A stretch of DNA of 64,000 nucleotides, from positions 62,001 through 126,000 of the forward strand of contig JAEWSQ010000005.1 of the NCBI GenBank assembly GCA_023398165.1, in the 5' to 3' direction. The translations under genes were made by a program, and so were the position numbers. The notes under the pieces are model-generated. The model made no database searches and had not been told where the DNA came from. It worked only from the letters and a program-made list of their open reading frames with translations. Source of the DNA: Spirochaetota bacterium (GTDB lineage Bacteria; Spirochaetota; Spirochaetia; Treponematales; Treponemataceae). Shown here one piece after another: positions 35,869 to 43,619 of the stretch (position 1 is the stretch's first letter; each line of letters starts with the position of its first letter).

Positions 35869-37896
35869 TTATTGGAGCGGTGCAAAGTAGCCGGTTTCAT
35901 CGCGGCCGGATTTATTATGCAAATACACTTCCGCTTCGAGTCTCAAATAGTCTTTGCCGAAATTGGTCGGAAGAGAGGAAGTATACGTCAGCTGATACGT
36001 ACCGCGGGGAATAGAGAGAATATCAGTGTACACTGACGATAATCCCTCTGTCCGGTATACATAGTATGACTCTCCGCCTGTTTCCCTGGTTATGTATTGG
36101 ATTTCTCCGCCTGCTTCATTATATGAAACGTTTATAGTACATAAGGGAATACTGTTGTTGTTGTAAAAAGCGGTGAGCTCTGCAAGCCCGTACCGCTGAA
36201 ACGATGATTGAGATACATCGCCTGCAGTTATGAAAATTACGGCTCTCTTTTTCTCACCGCTGATCAAATCATTTGCAGCAAGCCGTAATGCCGTATCCAG
36301 CACAGAGGAGGATGAATACGGTGTTTTAATCTGCTTTTCTGAAAACTGTGAAAATGACGAGGGTCTGCCGCTCATTTCGGTGACAGGAACGCTTCCTGCT
36401 GCAACGATGCGCAGAGTACCGGAGCCGTTCATCGATGATGCAATTTCACGAACCGCCGCCTGCACTTCCGGAGCATACTGCTTCATGGAGACAGAGCGGT
36501 CAATAAGAATGGTAATATCTGCAGAAGTATTAAGATCACCCGAACCGGTCAGTTTTTGTACCGATACAGGCCTGAGGTTTTCGGTTAAGAAAAAGTTCAC
36601 TTCTTTTAATCCGACGACAGGCTGTCTTTGGCGGTTTTCAACCTTGAGTTCCACAGTAATATTGGGGAACGAATCGGAGACAACCCGCTCAATCTGAACA
36701 AAAAGCCCTCCGACCAGATCATTCATTCGTGAAAGAACAGAAATTTCGTTTGCTGTAAAATCTGAAGCGAGTATATTGCCGTTAACATCAGCTGCGGCGC
36801 AGGTAATTTTTGACGGCGAATTGCCTGTGCTGCCGATTGTCTGGACGGCACCGGTTTCAGGGGATACCGTTTTTATTTCATTTGTATCGGCCACAAGGAG
36901 CATTCCATTCCATACTTTAAGAGCTTCCGGATTGTTCAGGGTACCTTCAGTGACGAGCATCTGAAGGTAATTTCCGGAAGAGTCAAAGCAGTATATTGTC
37001 CCTTTGGCGGCATCGCAGACATACACAATGCCGCTTAGAATCTGAATACCGGTCGGGGCGGATAAACCGGGAAAGCTGCCGTTTTTAGAACCGAAATCAA
37101 AAAGATAATCCCCGTCCTCATTAAAAACGCTGATCCTGGCGTTTCCAAAGTCGCTTGCATAAATATTGCCGTTGGAATCCTGTGCAAGATATTGAGGTCC
37201 TAGAAGCTGCCCCTTTCCTCTTCCGCTTGAACCGAAGCTCTTTATAAATTTAGCATCAGGGGAAAGAATACTCAGCCTGTCGCCGCGGTACTCGCTTATG
37301 AGCAAATTACCGCTGCGTAGCAAAATAACATCCATAGGACGGTCAAAACCTGTCAATGTTCCGCGGCTTCTCTCAATAATTGAACCGTTAACGTCAATTT
37401 TTAACAATTCATTGGAACCATAGGCAATGACCCATACACTCCCGTCATTAAGGGGGAGAAGCGATACAGGATTGCTGAAAAATAAGGTGCCGCCTGAATT
37501 ACCGGGAAATGTTCCCGATTCAGAAAAGCGGGGTGCCTCCTGCGATAAAAGATTTATATTCCGCCTTTCCTGTACGATTTCAATCTTATTCTGCAGCAGC
37601 AAGCCCCCATAGCCTGAACGGGACGCAAGCGTCCAGTGCTGAAGGGCCGCACTTTCAATACCGGATCGGTAATACGCTTTACCAAGCCAGTCCAGAATCA
37701 AATTTTCCGAGGGCAAATACGAAAGAGCCTTTTCAAATTGAATTACCGCCTCATTAAATGAACAGCGGTAGTATGACTGTACTCCAAGACGGAATTCCTC
37801 CTCGGCCATGCCTCTGTCTGCCGGCGTCGGCTCTGTCTGAGCTCCGAGCAGCAGGGGCAGCAAAAGAAAACCAATAAGGAATATGTGCTTGTTCAT
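35869..37896 (-). CDS. Exported TPR/NHL-repeat/VWA-domain protein
   Basis: A 675-residue protein with signal peptide (IFLIGFLLLPLLLGAQ). Order: a TPR unit (about 30-100), a six- or seven-bladed NHL beta-propeller (about 140-400: repeats such as LLRSGNLLISEYRGDRLSIL and DSNGNIYASDFGNARISVF), then a C-terminal von Willebrand A domain with a MIDAS-like DRSVSMK and a later threonine/aspartate pair in FITAGDVS. All three modules bind other proteins, so an envelope adhesion or assembly role is likely. ATG 37896 is chosen because GGGAG lies six bases before it; an ATG two codons earlier overlaps the upstream stop. It is the last gene of galK-surE-TPR-this operon. Confidence 0.8.
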   Translation of the reverse strand: MNKHIFLIGFLLLPLLLGAQTEPTPADRGMAEEEFRLGVQSYYRCSFNEAVIQFEKALSYLPSENLILDWLGKAYYRSGIESAALQHWTLASRSGYGGLLLQNKIEIVQERRNINLLSQEAPRFSESGTFPGNSGGTLFFSNPVSLLPLNDGSVWVIAYGSNELLKIDVNGSIIERSRGTLTGFDRPMDVILLRSGNLLISEYRGDRLSILSPDAKFIKSFGSSGRGKGQLLGPQYLAQDSNGNIYASDFGNARISVFNEDGDYLFDFGSKNGSFPGLSAPTGIQILSGIVYVCDAAKGTIYCFDSSGNYLQMLVTEGTLNNPEALKVWNGMLLVADTNEIKTVSPETGAVQTIGSTGNSPSKITCAAADVNGNILASDFTANEISVLSRMNDLVGGLFVQIERVVSDSFPNITVELKVENRQRQPVVGLKEVNFFLTENLRPVSVQKLTGSGDLNTSADITILIDRSVSMKQYAPEVQAAVREIASSMNGSGTLRIVAAGSVPVTEMSGRPSSFSQFSEKQIKTPYSSSSVLDTALRLAANDLISGEKKRAVIFITAGDVSQSSFQRYGLAELTAFYNNNSIPLCTINVSYNEAGGEIQYITRETGGESYYVYRTEGLSSVYTDILSIPRGTYQLTYTSSLPTNFGKDYLRLEAEVYLHNKSGRDETGYFAPLQ

Positions 37897-37898
37897 AC

Positions 37899-38630
37899 TC
37901 ATCTCCCGCCTCCCCTGGAAGTATTCTTACCAGATGTATTCCGTTCATCCTTTTGGACAGATTGCTGACTGTGAATTACTCTATAATGCTCGGCAATTTC
38001 CGGATTCGATGAATCCTTCTCTTTTGCACGTTTACTGTAAGATTTAGCCTCTTTCAGGAGGCCCAGCTGATAATATATCCAGCCCATGGAATCTAAATAT
38101 GCAGGTGAATCATGATCGTAATCATAGGCCTTCTTGCACAGCGAAAGCGCTCTGGTTAAATCCTTTCCGGTGCATGATAAAACATACCCAAGCCCGTTCA
38201 AAGCCGTAGGATACTCGCTGTTAATGTCGAGGGCTTTTTCATAATATTCCACTGCGGTATCGTTTTTTTTCTGAATCCATGCAACATAGGCAAGCGCGCA
38301 AAAAACAGCCTCAGTCTGATACCCCTGTTCGAGGAGTTTTTTCAATTCAAAGTCTGCAAGCCTTGTTCTTCCTGTAAGACTGTAAATAACCGACAATATG
38401 AGGCGGCACTGATCCATGCGGTCTTCCCCGCTGCCCGAAGTTATGACCTGTTCAAGATACAGCAGCGCTTCTTCATATTTCTGCATTCGTGCGTAGCATA
38501 ACCCTATGTAATAGGCTATTTCTGTACCCGACGATGCATCATCGGACGGGACGGACAGGAAAAAGGCAAGGGCTTCGTCGTATTTCGATCCTCGATAGAG
38601 ATTTATACCTTCTCTTAAGACATTTGACAT
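37899..38630 (-). CDS. TPR-repeat protein
   Basis: A 243-residue protein of about six tetratricopeptide repeats (for example EIAYYIGLCYARMQKYEEALLYLEQV and EYPTALNGLGYVLSCTGKDLTRALSLCKKA), with no signal peptide, and a charged Ser/Gly/Arg tail. It probably acts as a cytoplasmic protein-interaction scaffold. ATG 38630 is preferred with GGGAG five bases upstream; a GTG at 38642 is less likely. It overlaps surE by 16 bases and its stop overlaps the region of the NHL/VWA start, so translation is coupled along the operon. Confidence 0.8.
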   Translation of the reverse strand: MSNVLREGINLYRGSKYDEALAFFLSVPSDDASSGTEIAYYIGLCYARMQKYEEALLYLEQVITSGSGEDRMDQCRLILSVIYSLTGRTRLADFELKKLLEQGYQTEAVFCALAYVAWIQKKNDTAVEYYEKALDINSEYPTALNGLGYVLSCTGKDLTRALSLCKKAYDYDHDSPAYLDSMGWIYYQLGLLKEAKSYSKRAKEKDSSNPEIAEHYRVIHSQQSVQKDERNTSGKNTSRGGGR

Positions 38631-39358
38631 GATTTCTCCCACGAAACATCATCAAGCGGAGCGAACGACGGCTGTGCAAAAATCCTGCTTACCGACACTA
38701 ACCCGCTTTTTACCGCACAATAATCGCAGTCTTCACCGCCCTTTGTATCCACCTCGCCGCCGGCAAAAAAAGAATAATGCTGCCCGTCCGGTGCAATAAA
38801 AGGTTTTACTCCGTCATTATAATAGCGTTTCGATGGTTTTGTCAGCCTGCATGAAGCATACGGTCCGGGAGACTGTGCATTTACGTTAACAAAAATATCC
38901 TCGCAGCATAACTGCATGAGACGGCAAAGATTATTAACAGTAAACCGGGCAAGAGAAGTAAAATCATAGACGCCGAGAGAACTTTCCAGACTTACCGCTA
39001 TACCGGGAATCCCGTACAGAGCGGCCTGCCTGGCTGCCGCTGCAGTTCCTGAAAAAAGAATATCAGTTCCAAGATTTGCCCCGAAATTAATACCGGAAAT
39101 AACAACATCCGGAGATGTTTTTAATAAAGAGTTAATGCCATGAACAACACAGTCCACGGGAACACCCGAACAGGTATAGGAAAAATCATCATGCATAACC
39201 ATCTTCAGCGGCTTATTCATAATAATGCTGTGTGAAACAGCTGAACGGTTTTGATCAGGCGCTACAATCCAGACTTCGTGATCCTTCTTGAGCATTCGGG
39301 CAAGAATCTGCAGTCCGGCGCTTGTAATACCGTCATCATTTGTCAATAGAATTTTCAT
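38615..39358 (-). CDS. surE: 5'/3'-nucleotidase SurE
   Basis: A 247-residue SurE phosphatase acting on nucleoside monophosphates. The N-terminal MKILLTNDDGITSAG supplies the metal aspartates D8/D9; NRSAVSHSI and SGINFGANLGTDILFSGTAAAARQAA are the other family signatures. Length is normal. It lies 13 bases downstream of the galactokinase-like gene and overlaps the TPR gene, so it is in the middle of a four-gene operon. Cytoplasmic. Confidence 0.93.
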   Translation of the reverse strand: MKILLTNDDGITSAGLQILARMLKKDHEVWIVAPDQNRSAVSHSIIMNKPLKMVMHDDFSYTCSGVPVDCVVHGINSLLKTSPDVVISGINFGANLGTDILFSGTAAAARQAALYGIPGIAVSLESSLGVYDFTSLARFTVNNLCRLMQLCCEDIFVNVNAQSPGPYASCRLTKPSKRYYNDGVKPFIAPDGQHYSFFAGGEVDTKGGEDCDYCAVKSGLVSVSRIFAQPSFAPLDDVSWEKSCQMS

Positions 39359-39371
39359 ACAACCTCATCAC

Positions 39372-40550
39372 TCATGCTTTTTTAAAAGGATGGGCTATGC
39401 AGGCTCCTGACACAGGTTTAACCACATAACTTGCAGGATGAAAACCAAAAATACGCTCATAATCAGCAAGTTTTTGTATATAGGAATCCAGTTCATCTTT
39501 TTTAATCATTGTGTAGGTGCAGCGGCCGAAACCTTTTCCGGTAATACGGGCGCATGCAGTCGGATTTCTGGCAGCTGCCGGATCAAATTCCTGAACCCGC
39601 TTAATAAGCCAGTCAATCTCCGGACATGAAATTAAATAAAGATCCCTCATAATTTCATGGGATTTATTTACAGAACGTGCAAACTGGGAAAAAGTGCCCG
39701 ACCGCAAACCTTCTACAGCTTCAAGCACAAACTGATGTTCCTTCATGATGCAGACGAGTCTTCTTCTTACGTCTTCCCCCACCGAACCGAGCACATCGCT
39801 TATCTCAGACTCAGCATCCTCATAGACTGTCTGACCGTTTTTTTGAATACGAAGATCTGACAGGAGTTTAAGATTCTCTTCTGTCCGCAGTGAATCCTCA
39901 TTCCACACTGATATTCTTGGAACACGGGCATCGGTGAGAATTATAGCAATATCGTCAAATTCAAAGGGTTCGATGGAAAAAGTACCAGATTCATGATCGG
40001 TTAAAATACATGAATTTTCACGGGCAAAAAGAGCGGCATTTATGTCGGAAGCAAAATGCTCGGTATTTAAAAACTGCCGGTTTCCCTTTTCAATAATCGA
40101 CACCAGCCTCTGGTCTGAACATGAAAAATTATATAATTCGCGCAAGGCAAGGGCTGAAGCGGCTTTAATCGCGGTTGTTATACCGAACCCGGCGGAGGGT
40201 AGAATTTCAGAATGAACCGATATATTCATACCGGTACAGGAAAATCCTTCAGAAATGAAGGAATAAATCATTGCTTTAACATTGTTTGCCCAGCGGTCTT
40301 CTCTGCGGTATTTTAAGGAACTTATGTTGCCCCGTTTCCGTTCCTTGGTCTGGGGAAAGTAAAACCGGAGCGATGTATCCTGACGGAGCGATATTGCGAT
40401 GTAGACAGGAAGATTTACAGCCATCGAAAGAGTCTTATCTTTGAAATACCAGGAATGCTCACCTATTAAATGAAAGCGCCCGGGAGCGGATAATACAATA
40501 TCAGGCTGAGAACCAAATTCTTCTGTATGAGCAGAAATCACTTTTTCCAT
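39372..40550 (-). CDS. galK: GHMP kinase, galactokinase-like with altered sugar site
   Basis: A 392-residue GHMP-superfamily sugar kinase closest to galactokinase by layout. The family signature GRxNLIGEHxDY reads GRFHLIGEHSWY, so Arg25, Glu31 and His32 remain but the aspartate that contacts the galactose hydroxyls (human D46) is Trp34. The ATP loop is PSAGFGITTA, Asp169 (FASDINAA) matches the catalytic aspartate, and the C-terminal motif is RITGKGFGRCTYT. No galT or galE is nearby. The sugar substrate may not be galactose; it might instead be a sensor-type paralogue. It heads the operon with surE. Start ATG 40550 is 75 bases from divergent lnt. Confidence 0.75.
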   Translation of the reverse strand: MEKVISAHTEEFGSQPDIVLSAPGRFHLIGEHSWYFKDKTLSMAVNLPVYIAISLRQDTSLRFYFPQTKERKRGNISSLKYRREDRWANNVKAMIYSFISEGFSCTGMNISVHSEILPSAGFGITTAIKAASALALRELYNFSCSDQRLVSIIEKGNRQFLNTEHFASDINAALFARENSCILTDHESGTFSIEPFEFDDIAIILTDARVPRISVWNEDSLRTEENLKLLSDLRIQKNGQTVYEDAESEISDVLGSVGEDVRRRLVCIMKEHQFVLEAVEGLRSGTFSQFARSVNKSHEIMRDLYLISCPEIDWLIKRVQEFDPAAARNPTACARITGKGFGRCTYTMIKKDELDSYIQKLADYERIFGFHPASYVVKPVSGACIAHPFKKA

Positions 40551-40585
40551 TAAGATTACAGATGACCCGCCTACTGCTTTAGATA

Positions 40586-40613
40586 TTGATTTTTTATACT
40601 AAAATCATATAAA
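40586..40613 (+). promoter_or_regulatory. Probable promoter of lnt
   Basis: TTGATT, 16-bp spacer, TATAAA, with the ATG 11 bases after the -10 element. The leader would be only about four bases and has no ribosome site. Confidence 0.45.
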
Positions 40614-40624
40614 ATAATAATATA

Positions 40625-42262
40625 ATGAACAGAAATTTACAAGTTTTTTATGCATTTTTTTCTGGAATAATTTTAGCACTCGGTATACAAAACGAATTAA
40701 TGCCCTTCGGCAGCCCCTTTCTTGGATTATTAGCCCTAATCCCCTTGTATACAGCCCTGTCATCAGCTGAATCCCGCCGTTTCGCAGGACTTCTGTTTGC
40801 CGTTCAGATAACTGTAACGCATCTCTTGTCGAGTTTCTGGCTTGGATTTTTTAAAGAATTTGCTATTTTTACCATAGGAGGAACAGCGGCGTGGTACTGT
40901 GTAAGCGGATACTTCATTGGCCAGCTGTTTTTCGGTATTTTCCATGTTCCGCCCCGTAAGAGGCTGTATTATGCATCAGGCAAAGACAGCTGGTTTGTAC
41001 CCCGGCGCATACTCCTTTTTACCTCGCTCATGATTATGTATGAGTGGAATAAGTCCACAGGATTCCTCGCCTACCCGTGGGGAACAGTGTATATGAGTGC
41101 ATACTCATGGAAAACCATCTGCCAGATAGCCTCCATTACCGGAACGGCAGGAATTTCGGCCCTCTTTATACTCTTTTCAGCTGTTATTGCAGAAGGATTT
41201 ATATTAGTAAACACAGCACAGTGTAGAACCTCAAACAATGCAAACCGATCATATGCAATGACCGCTGCGTTCTGCATCAGCATGTTTGCCCTGAGCGCGG
41301 TATACGGGGTGTATCAGTACAGTAAGGAGCGGGAACCGGTAAAAACAATGGAGACAGTAGTCGTACAGCAGAACACCGATGACTGGATTGACGGCACAGA
41401 TGAAAACGGCATTCTTACATCCCAAAAATTGACTGCACAAGCCATTGAAAAAGAAGGCAAAAAACCTGATATTGCATTGTGGAGCGAACTGGTAATAACC
41501 TATGCATATTTTCCTAATTTTTACCGGGAATTCAACGAGTATCCTGAAAGTTCTCCCCTTCTTCCCTTTATACAAAAGACAGGCATTCCCTTTATTATAG
41601 GCGGATATGTCCGGTTCCCTAGTGAAAACCGCGAATTTGGAAATTCGGCAGTATATTTTGATAAAGAAGCACGGTATCTCGGGTATTCTGCTAAGATGCG
41701 GTTAGTTCCCTTTGCAGAACTCATTCCCTATGCGGACAAACCCTGGATGAAAAAGTTTATGCAGAAACTGGTAGGTTTTTCAAGCACATGGACGCCGGGA
41801 AAAGAACTTAATCTGTTTTCGGTACCGCTCAAAGAAGGAAGTGAAGTAAAAATAGCAAACCTTGTCTGCTTTGAGGACGCTTTTTCAGATCTTTGCAGAC
41901 AATATTTCCTCTTAGGGAGCGAAGTTTTTATAAATATTACCAATGATTCATGGTCAAAAACCAATTCTGCCGAGCTTCAGCACTTCGCAGTAGCCTCATT
42001 CCGCGCCATAGAGATGAGAACGACGCTTGTGAGGAGCACAAACTCAGGCTATTCTGCCGTCGTAAATCCTGCAGGAAAGGTTTTATACGACATGCCTCTT
42101 TTTAAAGCTGACTCGATGTACGTTCCGGTTCCTGTCTATGAGAGGGAAATTACTCCCTATGCAGTCTTAGGAAACTGGCTTCCCTTTTTATGTGCTTCAT
42201 ACGTAGTACTGAGTTTTCTTTTCTGCATAATTATACGCTTCAGGAAAAAACATGAGCAGTAA
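40625..42262 (+). CDS. lnt: Apolipoprotein N-acyltransferase
   Basis: A 545-residue inner-membrane enzyme that adds the third acyl chain to lipoproteins. About six to eight hydrophobic segments in the first 225 residues precede a carbon-nitrogen hydrolase domain (about 240-510). The catalytic triad is present: Glu288 in LWSEL, Lys357 in KMRLVPFAELIP and Cys415 in CFEDAF, and a final membrane segment closes the protein. The glutamate motif is WSE rather than the usual WPE. It overlaps bioY by 11 bases. Lipoproteins are abundant in spirochaetes, consistent with this gene. Confidence 0.93.
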   Translation: MNRNLQVFYAFFSGIILALGIQNELMPFGSPFLGLLALIPLYTALSSAESRRFAGLLFAVQITVTHLLSSFWLGFFKEFAIFTIGGTAAWYCVSGYFIGQLFFGIFHVPPRKRLYYASGKDSWFVPRRILLFTSLMIMYEWNKSTGFLAYPWGTVYMSAYSWKTICQIASITGTAGISALFILFSAVIAEGFILVNTAQCRTSNNANRSYAMTAAFCISMFALSAVYGVYQYSKEREPVKTMETVVVQQNTDDWIDGTDENGILTSQKLTAQAIEKEGKKPDIALWSELVITYAYFPNFYREFNEYPESSPLLPFIQKTGIPFIIGGYVRFPSENREFGNSAVYFDKEARYLGYSAKMRLVPFAELIPYADKPWMKKFMQKLVGFSSTWTPGKELNLFSVPLKEGSEVKIANLVCFEDAFSDLCRQYFLLGSEVFINITNDSWSKTNSAELQHFAVASFRAIEMRTTLVRSTNSGYSAVVNPAGKVLYDMPLFKADSMYVPVPVYEREITPYAVLGNWLPFLCASYVVLSFLFCIIIRFRKKHEQ

Positions 42263-42884
42263 ATCGATAAAGACTGATAAAAAATCGCTTGCAGTCCTTC
42301 TTTTTTCCGCATTGCTCTTTCTGTCAGGTTTATTCCGTCTGGAGCCTTCTCTGTTCGGCTTGCCGGATAATGCTGTTTTCTCCTTAGGAATTCAAAACAT
42401 GACGGCAGTATGCACCGGTATTCTCCTGGGAGGGTTTCAGGGGGCGGCTTCTGTCGGATTATATATTTTATCAGGCATACTTCTCGGCTTTTTCGGCATT
42501 CCATTTTTCAATACCGGCGTTGTATCGAGCGAAACGGGGATGGCATATCTGCAGGGAGCAGGCGGAGGATTCGTTTTCGGCTATTTTCTGGCGGCAGCCG
42601 CGGCAGGGTTTCTCTGCGGTACCGTTACAGATGAAAAGCTTTCCATAAAAAAACTTCTGAAAGCATCCTGTATTGCATTTATACTCATATATGTATCAGG
42701 TATTGTACAGTTTCTGTCGGTAAAGGGTTTTACGTTTTCATTACAGCAGATAAAACTCGTTTTTACCGCTGTAATACTTCCGTATCTTCCCTTCGATGCG
42801 GTAAAAGTACTGCTCTGTGTTCTTGCAGGACGTTTTTTAAGACCATTCATTGCCCGCATTTTTTTCCTTGATTCCTCCCTTTAA
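42252..42884 (+). CDS. bioY: BioY-type biotin transporter S component
   Basis: A 210-residue hydrophobic protein with about six membrane segments. The glycine-rich GAGGGFVFGYFLAAAAAGFLCG and the N-terminal LPDNAVFSLGIQNMTAVCTGILLGGFQGAASVGLYILSG are typical of BioY, the substrate-binding unit of ECF biotin transporters. No EcfA/EcfT genes are nearby, so it would use a shared energising module or act alone. It overlaps the end of lnt and is probably translationally coupled. Confidence 0.85.
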   Translation: MSSKSIKTDKKSLAVLLFSALLFLSGLFRLEPSLFGLPDNAVFSLGIQNMTAVCTGILLGGFQGAASVGLYILSGILLGFFGIPFFNTGVVSSETGMAYLQGAGGGFVFGYFLAAAAAGFLCGTVTDEKLSIKKLLKASCIAFILIYVSGIVQFLSVKGFTFSLQQIKLVFTAVILPYLPFDAVKVLLCVLAGRFLRPFIARIFFLDSSL

Positions 42885-42915
42885 TAAAAAAAATAAGTTT
42901 TTTTTCTTTTTCCTC

Positions 42916-42942
42916 TTGCTTTTCTGTATATAGTGTTATACT
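42916..42942 (+). promoter_or_regulatory. Promoter of nrdR
   Basis: TTGCTT, 15-bp spacer, TATACT. The first NrdR-like box lies between the two elements, a layout suited to repression. Confidence 0.45.
42921..42936 (+). promoter_or_regulatory. NrdR box 1
   Basis: Matches 12 of 16 bases of the NrdR-box palindrome (acaCtAtATaTaGtGt), with an intact right half TATAGTGT. Confidence 0.5.
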
Positions 42943-42961
42943 ATTAAACATAACAAAAAAA

Positions 42962-42977
42962 ACGCTATATACATTGT
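42962..42977 (+). promoter_or_regulatory. NrdR box 2
   Basis: Matches 13 of 16 bases of the same palindrome, with a good left half. It lies 41 bp from box 1, about four helical turns, so both boxes face the same side of the DNA. Confidence 0.5.
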
Positions 42978-43055
42978 ATTTATACGTTGTATTTAAAGCA
43001 GTATTTTGTATAAGCAAACACTTAATTGCCATTAGTATAAAGGAATACCAAAAGT

Positions 43056-43556
43056 ATGAGATGTCCCTACTGCGGGAGCTTTGATGATAAAGTACTGGAA
43101 TCACGAACTATGGCAAACGGCGAAAGCATCAGACGGCGCAGAGAATGCGTAAGCTGCGGCTACCGTTTTACCAGTTATGAACACATCGAAGAAAAACCCT
43201 TTATGGTCGTTAAGAGAGATAACAGAAGACAGCCCTTTGACCGCTCAAAATTGGAAAAAGGAATAGAGCGGGCATTGGAGAAAAGACCCCTTTCGACAGC
43301 GGCAAAAGAAAATATTGTCAACGAGATTGAAGATCTTGCTATTATGAAAGGAAGGGCAACCAGGGAAATAACTACAGCCGAGCTGGGCGACCTGGTATTG
43401 GAAAAACTGCATGCGGTGGATAAGGTTGCTTATATCAGATTTGCATCGGTATACCGTCACTTTGAAAACCTTGAGGAATTTGTTACCGAGGTTAATAAAA
43501 GCCTCTTAGAACCGGACAGTGCCGCTGCCGGTAAAAAAGAAGCAGAACAAAAATAA
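43056..43556 (+). CDS. nrdR: Transcriptional repressor NrdR
   Basis: A 166-residue NrdR, the nucleotide-sensing repressor of ribonucleotide reductase genes. A zinc ribbon with two CxxC pairs (CPYC at 3-6 and CVSC near 31-34, in RRRRECVSCGYRFTSYE) is followed by an ATP-cone (VVKRDNRRQPFDRSKLEKGIERALEKRP). The acidic/lysine tail is slightly longer than usual. Two NrdR boxes lie upstream, so autoregulation is likely, and the reductase genes follow 63 bases downstream, probably on the same transcript. Confidence 0.96.
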   Translation: MRCPYCGSFDDKVLESRTMANGESIRRRRECVSCGYRFTSYEHIEEKPFMVVKRDNRRQPFDRSKLEKGIERALEKRPLSTAAKENIVNEIEDLAIMKGRATREITTAELGDLVLEKLHAVDKVAYIRFASVYRHFENLEEFVTEVNKSLLEPDSAAAGKKEAEQK

Positions 43557-43571
43557 AATATACTTCAGCAG

Positions 43572-43595
43572 AAGTTCTTCTGTATATGAGAACTT
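43572..43595 (+). promoter_or_regulatory. Stem-loop between nrdR and nrdD
   Basis: AAGTTCT-tctgtatatg-AGAACTT, a perfect seven-base stem. Its loop shares TTCTGTATAT with NrdR box 1. No T-run follows. The GGGAGG ribosome site of nrdD lies 14 bases after it. Confidence 0.4.
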
Positions 43596-43619
43596 TTGTA
43601 CCGTATTGGGAGGGGATAA

